The notes beneath the pieces were generated by a model. That model saw nothing but the letters and a program-made list of their open reading frames with translations. It did no database searches and was not told the origin of the DNA. Below are positions 1 through 5,817 of a stretch of 5,843 nt of DNA, one piece after another. A program made the position numbers and the translations under genes. Source of the stretch: Akkermansiaceae bacterium (GTDB taxonomy: Bacteria; Verrucomicrobiota; Verrucomicrobiia; Verrucomicrobiales; Akkermansiaceae); contig JALZUH010000065.1 of the NCBI GenBank assembly GCA_023301645.1, positions 1-5,843 of the forward strand. Direction: 5' to 3'. Each line of letters opens with the position of its first letter. Positions within the stretch are counted from its first letter, which is position 1.

Positions 1-848
1 CATCTGGACAAAGCGGGCAAACAAAATCTCCTGATGCATCAAAGGCGGGCAAAGATGAAAAGCCCGACGGCTACGCAGCCCTAGAGAATATCGTCCCAAG
101 CCCACTACAGCCACGTAAGCATTTCTCAGAAGCTCAGATCGAAGAGCTCCAAGATTCCATCAGTCAGCATGGCATCATTCAGCCGCTGATTGTTCGTGAG
201 GTCAATGGTAAGCTAGAACTCATCGCAGGTGAGCGCCGCTGGCGCGCATCAAAGGCACTAGGACTCGATGAAGTCCCTATCCGAGTGCTCGAAGCAAGTG
301 ATCGCGACGTCCTAGAAATGGCGTTGATTGAGAACATCCAGCGTAAAGATCTCGACCCAATCGAAGAAGCACAAGGCTACGTCCGCCTTGCCAAAGAATT
401 TGAACTCAAGCAAGACACCATCGCCAAGCGCGTGGGTAAGTCCCGAGCCTCTGTAGCCAATGCTATGCGCCTCATGGAGCTCGACCCGAGTATCCAAGAC
501 CACGTAGCTCAGAGCCGCCTGAGTGTAGGGCACGCCAAGGCCATCCTCGGCGTAAAAGTCCACGAAGAGCAGTGCCTCCTCGCAGATCAGATCCTCAAGA
601 AATCACTCACCGTGCGAGCCGCTGAAAAGCTCGTCAAAGAATTCGCCACTCCCACTAAGTCAGGTAAAGCAACGGCAAACAGCAGTGAAGCCGATGCCGT
701 GATCAAGCAAATCCAGAGTGCACTCCGTGATCGATTTGCCACCGAGATTCAGATGAACCACTCGTCTAAAAAAGGGAAAATAGAAATTGCCTACTACGGC
801 AATGACGACCTCCAGCGTATCCTTGATCTATTAGGCATTAAGCTTTAA
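1..848 (+). CDS. parB: ParB chromosome-partitioning protein, 5'-truncated by window edge
   Basis: ParB is a CTP-dependent DNA clamp that loads at parS sites, spreads along DNA, and works with the ATPase ParA to segregate the replication origin. The frame is open from base 3 and gives 281 residues ending at TAA 846-848; the true start lies upstream of the window. Visible in order: a polar linker rich in K, S, G and D; the IEELQDSI and GIIQPLIVR segment typical of the N-terminal ParB/Srx fold; the nucleotide-binding motif GERRWRA (228-248); the second CTP-motif ENIQRKDL (330-353); a helix-turn-helix (about 411-482, QDTIAKRVGKSRASV) that would read parS; and a C-terminal dimerisation region ending LLGIKL. 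All core motifs look intact. The usual K/R-rich start of the family is missing, so perhaps 15-40 residues lie off the edge. parA would be expected just upstream. A GTG at 285 is internal, because conserved motifs precede it. The family call is very secure. Confidence 0.96.
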   Translation, partial: SGQSGQTKSPDASKAGKDEKPDGYAALENIVPSPLQPRKHFSEAQIEELQDSISQHGIIQPLIVREVNGKLELIAGERRWRASKALGLDEVPIRVLEASDRDVLEMALIENIQRKDLDPIEEAQGYVRLAKEFELKQDTIAKRVGKSRASVANAMRLMELDPSIQDHVAQSRLSVGHAKAILGVKVHEEQCLLADQILKKSLTVRAAEKLVKEFATPTKSGKATANSSEADAVIKQIQSALRDRFATEIQMNHSSKKGKIEIAYYGNDDLQRILDLLGIKL

Positions 849-855
849 TCCACCC

Positions 856-874
856 GTGGCTTTACTAAGCCCAC
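856..874 (+). terminator. Short hairpin after parB, weak terminator candidate
   Basis: GTGGCTT (856-862) pairs with AAGCCCAC (867-874), giving seven pairs with one bulged C and a TACT loop, beginning eight bases after the parB stop. No T-run follows, so it is not a standard intrinsic terminator. It could protect the 3' end of the transcript or be chance. It overlaps the possible -35 element of the next gene. Confidence 0.25.
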
Positions 875-891
875 AGTGAGCACAATATACT
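861..891 (+). promoter_or_regulatory. Possible sigma70-type promoter for the DUF4126 gene
   Basis: TTTACT (861-866, four of six matches to TTGACA) and TATACT (886-891, five of six matches to TATAAT) are separated by 19 bases, slightly longer than the ideal 17. They lie in the 86-base gap between parB and the membrane protein gene, with the -10 box 43 bases before its ATG. The -10 element is good and the -35 mediocre. This rests on motif reading only. Confidence 0.3.
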
Positions 892-934
892 CCACGCTCA
901 CGCCTATCACTCCCAAACCCCCTAGTCACAGCTC

Positions 935-1579
935 ATGGAAATCCTCTCAACACTAGGAGTCGCACTCGGTTTCGCATCCTTAGCTGGGCTTAACCTCTAC
1001 CTCACCACCTTCCTCGCCAGTCTAGCTGTCAGGTTTAACTGGGCGAACTTCGCAGAGCAGCACGAAGGGCTCGACGTCTTGGCAAACCCATGGATTATGG
1101 CCATCTCAGGCACCCTTTTCGTGGTTGAGTTTTTCGCTGATAAAATCCCCTGGGTCGACAGCTCATGGGACGCCCTCCATACCTTTATCCGCCCTGTCGG
1201 AGGGGGGCTACTTGCTATCGCCGCCCTTGGCGAAATGGACCCAGCTATCACCGTAGTTGCCGCACTACTGAGTGGCAGCACCTCACTACTCACACACACG
1301 ACCAAGGCGAGTAGTCGACTCCTCATTAACACCTCACCAGAGCCTGTCTCCAATATCGCAGCAAGTGTTGGTGAAGACGGACTTGTGCTAGGTGGCTTCA
1401 GCTTAATGGCACTTGCCCCAGCCATCTCATTTTTCATCTTCGCCGTGGCCATTATCATCACAGGGTGGATCCTCTGGAAAGTCATCACCAAGGCAAGAAA
1501 AGCCCTCCAAGGCTTTAGGCAGCGCAAGCAAGCCAAGCGACTAGCAAAACAGCAGGCCAAAGAGCTAGGCTCAACCTGA
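935..1579 (+). CDS. DUF4126 family integral membrane protein
   Basis: A 214-residue hydrophobic protein matching the DUF4126 pattern: an N-terminal GFASLAGLNLYLT helix (about residues 5-31), an LANPWIMAISG segment leading into a second helix (about 51-68), then FFADKIPWVDSSWDALHTFIRP before glycine- and alanine-rich helices (about 87-120). The conserved-looking TKASSRLLINTSPEPVSN stretch (123-140) comes next, then a long last hydrophobic region (about 150-181). The C-terminal 30 residues are very basic (KARKALQGFRQRKQAKR), suggesting a cytoplasmic tail on the inner membrane. The biochemical role of DUF4126 is not known to me, and I assign none. The ATG at 935 places the first conserved helix right at the N terminus; no clear Shine-Dalgarno sequence precedes it. 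It sits 86 bases after parB and 102 before tatC, so it may be transcribed alone or with either neighbour. The family call is good and the function unknown. Confidence 0.85.
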   Translation: MEILSTLGVALGFASLAGLNLYLTTFLASLAVRFNWANFAEQHEGLDVLANPWIMAISGTLFVVEFFADKIPWVDSSWDALHTFIRPVGGGLLAIAALGEMDPAITVVAALLSGSTSLLTHTTKASSRLLINTSPEPVSNIAASVGEDGLVLGGFSLMALAPAISFFIFAVAIIITGWILWKVITKARKALQGFRQRKQAKRLAKQQAKELGST

Positions 1580-1613
1580 GAGCTAAAACAGCACTCCCAT
1601 CATTCGGCAATAA

Positions 1614-1662
1614 AAGTTAGCAGTCCCGACTTCAGGGCTTCACAAGCTACGGGAGCTAGTTT
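1614..1662 (+). other. Imperfect 13-pair stem with inner hairpin upstream of tatC
   Basis: AAGTTAGC (1614-1621) pairs with GCTAGTTT (1655-1662) with two G-U pairs. After a two-base AG bulge, TCCCG (1624-1628) pairs with CGGGA (1650-1654). Inside the loop GCTT (1637-1640) pairs with AAGC (1644-1647). The arm is followed by an A-run and not a T-run, so it is not an ordinary terminator in the + direction. It may be a terminator variant for the DUF4126 gene, a tatC leader structure, or coincidence. Confidence 0.3.
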
Positions 1663-1667
1663 AAAAA
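1639..1667 (+). promoter_or_regulatory. Possible sigma70-type promoter for tatC
   Basis: TTCACA (1639-1644) matches five of six bases of TTGACA, and TAAAAA (1662-1667) matches four of six of TATAAT, with an ideal 17-base spacer. Transcription would then start only about seven or eight bases before the tatC ATG at 1682, giving a nearly leaderless message, which fits the absence of a Shine-Dalgarno sequence. It overlaps the stem at 1614-1662, so at most one of these may be functional as RNA. It is weak evidence based on motif reading. Confidence 0.25.
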
Positions 1668-1681
1668 ACTGCATCTAAAGC

Positions 1682-3316
1682 ATGTTCATTCTCAAGAAAA
1701 TATTCCAATTACGTGATAAAACTCAGCGTAATGATGATGAAAAACCCTTCCTCGAACACCTCGAAGATCTAAGGGACGTGATCATAAAGCTAGCGCTCAC
1801 GCTCTTCGTTGCCACCCTTGCGTGCTTTGTTTTCAAAAACCAGCTGATGGAAGTCATTCGCAGACCCATCGAAAAAGTCTGGACCAATGGCCAGCAGGCA
1901 AAAATGCCCAAAGAAGCACCTGTGCCCATTAAGCTCAAAACATGGGAACTTGCCAAAAAAGCTGCCTACGACACCAGCACATTCACCCCAGAGCAAAAGG
2001 ACTACTACTTCAATCACGTCGACCCTGATGGCATAGAAAACCTCAAGTTCCACAGCACGACTATCGGCTACTACCGAGCCGCTATCGACATCGAAGAGCT
2101 CAACCAATCTGGCCAAGGATTCATCGACAGTATACCGGGCATTACAGAGACCATGCGTAGCCAGCTGACGGCACTCATGGATGAGCAAATGCGCCCCGAC
2201 GCCACAGTAGATGCCGAGGGCAAGGTCGTCCGCATGCAGTCACTCACCCCCACCGAAGGCTTCATGCTCTCGATGAAGCTCGCCTTTTTTGCAGGCATTA
2301 TCATCTCCTTCCCTCTCATTCTCTATTTCCTCATGCAGTTCATCCTCCCTGGACTGAAGCCAAAGGAGAAAAAAGCCCTCTGGCCCGCCATGGCCGTCGG
2401 ATTCGGACTCTTCCTCGTAGGCGTGCTCTTCTCCTACTTCTTCGTCCTACCTAAGGTGCTCGACTTCTTTTATAACTACAGTAATGAAATGGGTGTCGAG
2501 AACGAGTGGCGCATCGGCTACTACATTACATTCGCCACCCAGTTCACCCTCATCTTCGGGCTTGGCTTCGAGCTACCTGTAGTCGTCATGACCATGGTTA
2601 AGCTCGACATTTTGAGCTATGAGATGATGCGAAACACCCGCTCCTACGCGATCATCGCCATCGTCGTTATTGCAGCCATTATCACCCCCACCCCTGATAT
2701 CTTCACCCTAGGCTTACTCGCGGGTCCCATGGTCTTCCTCTACGAAATCTGTATCTGGATGGCATACTTTGATAATAAAAAGAAAGCCAAGATAACCGCT
2801 GACGAAGAAGAGGAATCCATCCAGCGCCGCCTCAAAGCGGTAAGTGCAAGTAGTCTCGCAGTCAGTCGAGATGATGATGAGCTTGATGAGCTTGATGATC
2901 ACAAGGAGATCGAGCCATTAGAGGAACCAGACGAATTAGCCTCCCCCCTCGCCCAAGAGTCCTCCGATCTCCACAATGAGGGTGATAGCTCTAGTTTTAG
3001 TGACGAGCAGGATTCATTCGATCAATACGACGAAGATGAAGAGGATGATTTCGATGAGGATCACTATCTTGATGCCGAGAGCGACCATTACCAAGATGGC
3101 GACGATGAAGGTAATGAAGAAGACGATGGTGTCTACATCTTCGACGAAGACGAAGAAGACTACGACCCCGTAGCTCATCGTGCCGAGCTGGAGTCGAAGC
3201 TCGAAATCAACCTTAAAGATCGCAATCAAGATCTAGATCAGGATCACCAAATCTCTGAAATCGGCGAAGACACGGATGACACAGCCGACAACTCTGACGG
3301 CAGTAAAGATCACTAA
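1682..3316 (+). CDS. tatC: TatC, twin-arginine translocase receptor subunit, with large loop insertion and acidic tail
   Basis: TatC is the inner-membrane receptor that recognises twin-arginine signal peptides and, with TatA/TatB-type proteins, exports folded proteins. At 544 residues it is about twice the usual 240-280. The core is complete: HLEDLRD before helix 1 (H26, D29, R31; the signal-peptide-contacting glutamate is replaced by Asp29), helix 1 (33-51), a proline after it (P62), helix 2 (196-222), LKPKEKK with E229, helix 3 (233-257), helix 4 (279-303) with FGLGFELP (E297), helix 5 (321-337), TPTPD with D339, and helix 6 (342-362). Residues about 68-187 are an insertion in the first periplasmic loop. 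Residues 364-544 form a cytoplasmic tail in which about 70 of 181 residues are Asp or Glu. No tatA/tatB gene is adjacent. There is no Shine-Dalgarno sequence before the ATG; the start is chosen because it is in frame and 25 codons before the signature. The family call is secure; the role of the extensions is unknown. Confidence 0.95.
   Translation: MFILKKIFQLRDKTQRNDDEKPFLEHLEDLRDVIIKLALTLFVATLACFVFKNQLMEVIRRPIEKVWTNGQQAKMPKEAPVPIKLKTWELAKKAAYDTSTFTPEQKDYYFNHVDPDGIENLKFHSTTIGYYRAAIDIEELNQSGQGFIDSIPGITETMRSQLTALMDEQMRPDATVDAEGKVVRMQSLTPTEGFMLSMKLAFFAGIIISFPLILYFLMQFILPGLKPKEKKALWPAMAVGFGLFLVGVLFSYFFVLPKVLDFFYNYSNEMGVENEWRIGYYITFATQFTLIFGLGFELPVVVMTMVKLDILSYEMMRNTRSYAIIAIVVIAAIITPTPDIFTLGLLAGPMVFLYEICIWMAYFDNKKKAKITADEEEESIQRRLKAVSASSLAVSRDDDELDELDDHKEIEPLEEPDELASPLAQESSDLHNEGDSSSFSDEQDSFDQYDEDEEDDFDEDHYLDAESDHYQDGDDEGNEEDDGVYIFDEDEEDYDPVAHRAELESKLEINLKDRNQDLDQDHQISEIGEDTDDTADNSDGSKDH
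2876..2893 (+). repeat. Two tandem copies of a 9-base unit in the tatC tail
   Basis: GATGAGCTT occurs twice in a row (2876-2884 and 2885-2893), encoding DELDEL at the start of the acidic tail. GAT, GAC, GAA and GAG codons then dominate to about 3170, including two copies of a DEDEED motif. This looks like growth of the tail by short in-frame duplication. Confidence 0.7.
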
Positions 3317-3370
3317 AAGTCCTGATTCCACGACACCTTATTAAAACACCCAACCTACCTTTTACATCAT

Positions 3371-4246
3371 ATGCACTCCATGACAGGATTCGGCCGTGCC
3401 GAGCACGCCACTAGCCACATTGTCGCCCGTATCGAGGCGTCATCGGTCAACCGCAAGCAAGGCGAAGTCGTCGTCCAGCTCCCTCGTGCCTACGCTGAGC
3501 TAGAGGCCAAGATACGCAAGTCCACTATGCAGAGACTCTCAAGAGGTCGGGTGAGCATCTCCATCCAGCTCGAAAAGCCCAGTGACAGCACCCCCGCTAT
3601 CAAGATCAATACAGCACGAGCACAGGCTCTTGAGCTCGCCTTCAACCAGCTATCCACAGCCATTGACCGCCCAGTCGCACCTACGGCTACAGACTTTCTA
3701 CGCACACCTGAGATCTTAGAGTTTAATGAGAAGCCTGCAGAGCCAGAAGAAGCAATGGCAGCCATTACACCAGCTCTTGAGCAAGCTCTATCGCAGATGA
3801 TCGCCATGCGTGCCGACGAGGGTAAGCACCTCTTCGACGATACCGAGCAGCGTATCACCACCCTTGAGACCATTACCAAGAGTATCACCACACACGCCCC
3901 ATCGGTGCTGGCAAAATACCGTGAGAATCTGCACAAAAGACTCGCCGAAGCAGGCCTAGAGATCGACCTCACTGACGAGCGACTCCTGAAGGAAATCGGC
4001 GTCTTCTCCGATCGTTGTGACATCACCGAGGAAATCACTCGTCTGCACTCACATTTCGAAAAGTTCCGCCAATACCTAGCCCTCGACGAGCCAGTAGGTC
4101 GACCACTCGACTTCCTCTGCCAAGAGCTCAACCGAGAGTTCAACACCATCGGATCAAAGGCCAATGACGCCACACTCGCCCAGCTCATCGTCAATGCCAA
4201 AACAGAGCTAGAGAAAGTCCGCGAGCAGATTCAAAATGTCGAATAA
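3371..4246 (+). CDS. yicC: YicC/YloC family endoribonuclease
   Basis: A 291-residue cytoplasmic protein, close to the family's usual 285-295. YicC-type proteins are endoribonucleases; the E. coli member influences decay of small RNAs. The N-terminal YicC domain (about 1-155) begins with the hallmark MHSMTGFGRAE, followed by SSVNRKQGE, LPRAYAELEAKIRK and an RGRVSISIQLE strand. A helical middle (about 160-200) leads into the C-terminal DUF1732 region (about 205-291) with RCDITEEITRLHSHFEKF, GRPLDFLCQELNREFNTIGSKA and a final LIVNAKTELEKVREQIQN helix, all close to consensus. The usual SVN-H/S-R pattern reads SVNRKQ, which may be lineage-typical. The ATG at 3371 puts the hallmark motif at residue 1; no Shine-Dalgarno sequence precedes it. 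It starts 54 bases after tatC and overlaps trpF by 11 bases, suggesting co-transcription and translational coupling with trpF. In many bacteria the gene sits beside guanylate kinase; that is not so here on the 3' side. Confidence 0.95.
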   Translation: MHSMTGFGRAEHATSHIVARIEASSVNRKQGEVVVQLPRAYAELEAKIRKSTMQRLSRGRVSISIQLEKPSDSTPAIKINTARAQALELAFNQLSTAIDRPVAPTATDFLRTPEILEFNEKPAEPEEAMAAITPALEQALSQMIAMRADEGKHLFDDTEQRITTLETITKSITTHAPSVLAKYRENLHKRLAEAGLEIDLTDERLLKEIGVFSDRCDITEEITRLHSHFEKFRQYLALDEPVGRPLDFLCQELNREFNTIGSKANDATLAQLIVNAKTELEKVREQIQNVE

Positions 4247-4919
4247 TCAAGCTCCACCTCCCCATCACGCCATGGATCATCTACTACGCAGCAATAAAAC
4301 CACCCTCAAAGTCTGCGGCGTCACTAGAAGTGAAGACGTCGAGGATCTCATCAAGCTAGGAGTCCACGCACTAGGGGTCAACTTCTGGCCATCGTCGAAG
4401 CGCTACATCAGCCCAGAGGACGCGGCAGAGTTTCTTCTGGCAGCAGCTGGGAAAATTGTGCGTGTCGGTGTCTTTGTGAATGCTGACCCCGAGCTACCCC
4501 GTCGACTACTGCGCGATGGGCTCATCGATATAGCACAATTCCACGGTGACGAAACAGCCGACTACTGCCAATTATTCGCAGCAGAAAAGCTCCCCTTCAT
4601 CAAGGCCATCGGAGTAAAAAACGCGGACTCGCTCAAAAATATCAGCGACTACGGCGCTACAGCTATACTGCTCGACACCCCAGCGCCCGGAGTCTACGGC
4701 GGCACTGGAGAAGTCTTCGACTGGACACATGCCAAGAGCTTCATCGCTGAGCACCCTGACACCCCAGTCCTACTAGCAGGTGGTATCACACCAGCCAATG
4801 CAGCAGATGCCATTACTGCTGTCACCCCTGCCGCCCTCGACGTCGCCTCTGGATCTGAAGTCACGCCTGGGATAAAAGACTTCGAGAAAATCAAAGCTCT
4901 CATGGAAGCCTCTACCTAG
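4236..4919 (+). CDS. trpF: Phosphoribosylanthranilate isomerase TrpF
   Basis: TrpF converts N-(5'-phosphoribosyl)-anthranilate to carboxyphenylaminodeoxyribulose phosphate in tryptophan synthesis. The 227-residue TIM barrel is of normal length, with its motifs in order: KVCGVTR with the catalytic cysteine (C27), ALGVNFWPSSKRYI (46-58), VGVFVNA, QFHGDET (101-107), LLDTPAPGVYGGTGEVFDW (146-163) with the catalytic aspartate D147, LAGGITPANA (180-189) and DVASGSEVTPGIKD (202-215) for phosphate binding. The barrel starts about residue 23, so the first 20 residues are an extension. The ATG at 4236 lies within the end of yicC (11-base overlap); a second in-frame ATG at 4272 (M13) would remove the overlap and cannot be excluded. 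It is a stand-alone enzyme, not fused to TrpC and not beside other trp genes, so the pathway must be completed elsewhere in the genome. No trp attenuator is visible upstream. Confidence 0.96.
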   Translation: MSNNQAPPPHHAMDHLLRSNKTTLKVCGVTRSEDVEDLIKLGVHALGVNFWPSSKRYISPEDAAEFLLAAAGKIVRVGVFVNADPELPRRLLRDGLIDIAQFHGDETADYCQLFAAEKLPFIKAIGVKNADSLKNISDYGATAILLDTPAPGVYGGTGEVFDWTHAKSFIAEHPDTPVLLAGGITPANAADAITAVTPAALDVASGSEVTPGIKDFEKIKALMEAST

Positions 4920-4951
4920 TCTCTTTTATAAGATTAAATAAACCACACATC

Positions 4952-5296
4952 ATGAAAGAGCTCTACAGAGACAGAGAATACACGCTTGTAGCCTACTACA
5001 AGACACTGCTCGAATCTGAGGGCATCCCCATCATGTTGCGTAACGGGAGTGTAGGAACATCTGGAATCACCGAAATCCCTATCCCTGAGTTCTTCCCTAA
5101 TATCTGCGTGATGCATGACGAGGACTATGACAGAGCCCACCGGATACTCACCCAGATCAAGCACGGCAATGCTGAGAACTCAGAACGTGAAGTCATCTGC
5201 CCCTCATGTGGGGAAATCAATCCGGGGAACTTCGAAATTTGCTTCTCCTGTGAAGCCCCCCTGCCAGATCTCCCAGACTTACCTGACACGGCATAA
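4952..5296 (+). CDS. Small DUF2007-type protein with C-terminal zinc ribbon
   Basis: A 114-residue soluble protein with no signal peptide or membrane segment. Residues about 1-70 resemble DUF2007 (putative signal-transducing protein): a start resembling MKELYRDREYTLVAYYKTLL, a helix ending ESEGIPIMLRN, then a variable glycine-rich loop, a V-M strand after the Pro-Asn pair and a final AHRILTQI helix. Residues 83-100 carry CPSC and CFSC pairs (C83, C86, C97, C100) spaced as in a zinc ribbon. A short proline- and aspartate-rich tail closes it. DUF2007 proteins are thought to bind a ligand or partner protein, but no activity is known to me. The ATG at 4952 follows the trpF stop by 32 bases and has no clear Shine-Dalgarno sequence. 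It may be co-transcribed with trpF; no functional link is implied. Confidence 0.78.
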   Translation: MKELYRDREYTLVAYYKTLLESEGIPIMLRNGSVGTSGITEIPIPEFFPNICVMHDEDYDRAHRILTQIKHGNAENSEREVICPSCGEINPGNFEICFSCEAPLPDLPDLPDTA

Positions 5297-5302
5297 ACAA
5301 GC

Positions 5303-5320
5303 AACTAGGACAGCCTGGTT
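5303..5320 (+). terminator. Possible terminator hairpin after the DUF2007 gene
   Basis: AACTAGG (5303-5309) pairs with CCTGGTT (5314-5320), seven pairs with one G-U and an ACAG loop, starting seven bases after the stop codon. The T-rich stretch comes only at 5331-5347, about ten bases later, so the U-tract is poorly placed. It is a weak candidate and could be a 3' end stabiliser. Confidence 0.28.
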
Positions 5321-5354
5321 TAGGATCTCGATTTTATCATTTTTCTTCACGGCT

Positions 5355-5360
5355 AGGTGA
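5355..5360 (+). promoter_or_regulatory. Shine-Dalgarno sequence of fluC
   Basis: AGGTGA ends six bases before the ATG at 5367, the only clear ribosome binding site in the window. It favours that ATG over the in-frame ATG at 5394, which has no comparable site. Confidence 0.7.
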
Positions 5361-5366
5361 CCTACA

Positions 5367-5786
5367 ATGACCAATCTACCTGCCATAAAGCACATGCAAT
5401 TACTCTATCTATTTCTCGGTGGTGGCCTCGGTGCCGTCTCACGCTACGGGCTATCAACCACCGTGCAGGCGATGGCACAGAACACCCGCCTCCAGCGCAT
5501 GCCAGTGGGTATCTACACCTGTAATATGATCGGTTGCCTGCTCATAGGTATCACCATCGGCTACCTACTATCCCGTGGTAGTGATCAGCCCGCGTGGATG
5601 CAGCCACTCATCGTCACAGGCTTCCTCGGAGGGTTTACCACCTTTTCCACCTTCGCTCTCGATAATCATAAGCTCCTAAGTGAATCACCCAGTAGTGCTA
5701 TCCTTAATATTTCTGCCTCGATTTTAGGAAGTATGATCGCCGTCTGGCTAGGGCTGAAAATTGCTACCAGCCTAACTCAAGCCTAA
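5367..5786 (+). CDS. crcB: Fluoride ion channel FluC (CrcB)
   Basis: FluC proteins are small inner-membrane channels that export fluoride as antiparallel dimers and protect enzymes such as enolase. At 139 residues it is a typical four-helix protomer: helix 1 (about 12-34) with GGGLGAVSRYG (18-28, R26), helix 2 (about 46-70) with the pore asparagine in CNMIG (N53), the broken helix 3 (about 79-99) with GFLGGFTTFSTF (85-96; F93 and F96 of the pore Phe box, and the backbone around the sodium site), and helix 4 (about 110-133). A single gene is present, so a homodimer is expected in place of the paired crcB1/crcB2 genes of many Gram-positives. The ATG at 5367 is chosen for its Shine-Dalgarno sequence; the family's conserved part would also fit a start at 5394. 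No fluoride riboswitch is visible in the 70 bases upstream. The family call is very secure. Confidence 0.95.
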   Translation: MTNLPAIKHMQLLYLFLGGGLGAVSRYGLSTTVQAMAQNTRLQRMPVGIYTCNMIGCLLIGITIGYLLSRGSDQPAWMQPLIVTGFLGGFTTFSTFALDNHKLLSESPSSAILNISASILGSMIAVWLGLKIATSLTQA

Positions 5787-5817
5787 ATCAAAACACCACC
5801 AGTATAGACTCACTCCC

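Noticed and set aside
285..848. A separate gene starting at GTG 285
   Set aside because: The same frame is open to base 3 and encodes the conserved ParB GERRWRA motif upstream of 285, so the GTG is internal.
1..848. parS centromere sites within or beside parB
   Set aside because: I saw no close match to the 16-base parS palindrome or its CACGTG core on a reading of the region; a scan with mismatches would be needed to exclude degenerate copies.
997..1560. Long minus-strand open frame opposite the DUF4126 gene
   Set aside because: Its product is a low-information mix of Ala, Ser, Arg and Leu, and the + strand frame has clear family signatures.
2976..3173. Open frames on both strands in the acidic tail of tatC
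   Set aside because: They arise from the repeated GAN codons, giving Met/Thr/Lys-rich or Ile/Val/Phe-rich low-complexity products.
1682..3316. TatC length explained by a frameshift or fusion to another gene
   Set aside because: The frame is continuous through insertion and tail with uniform codon use, and the tail resembles no known separate domain. A sequencing error near 2770 is not indicated.
3490..4200. 236-codon minus-strand open frame opposite yicC
   Set aside because: Serine- and arginine-rich shadow of yicC codons with no recognisable domain or start signal.
5115..5360. Plus-strand open frame overlapping the DUF2007 gene
   Set aside because: Out-of-frame shadow with no conserved motif, while the DUF2007 frame has four well-spaced cysteines.
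5297..5366. Fluoride riboswitch (crcB motif) before fluC
   Set aside because: The region is short and lacks the GGNGATGG-type start and the other conserved elements of the crcB motif; only a weak hairpin is present.
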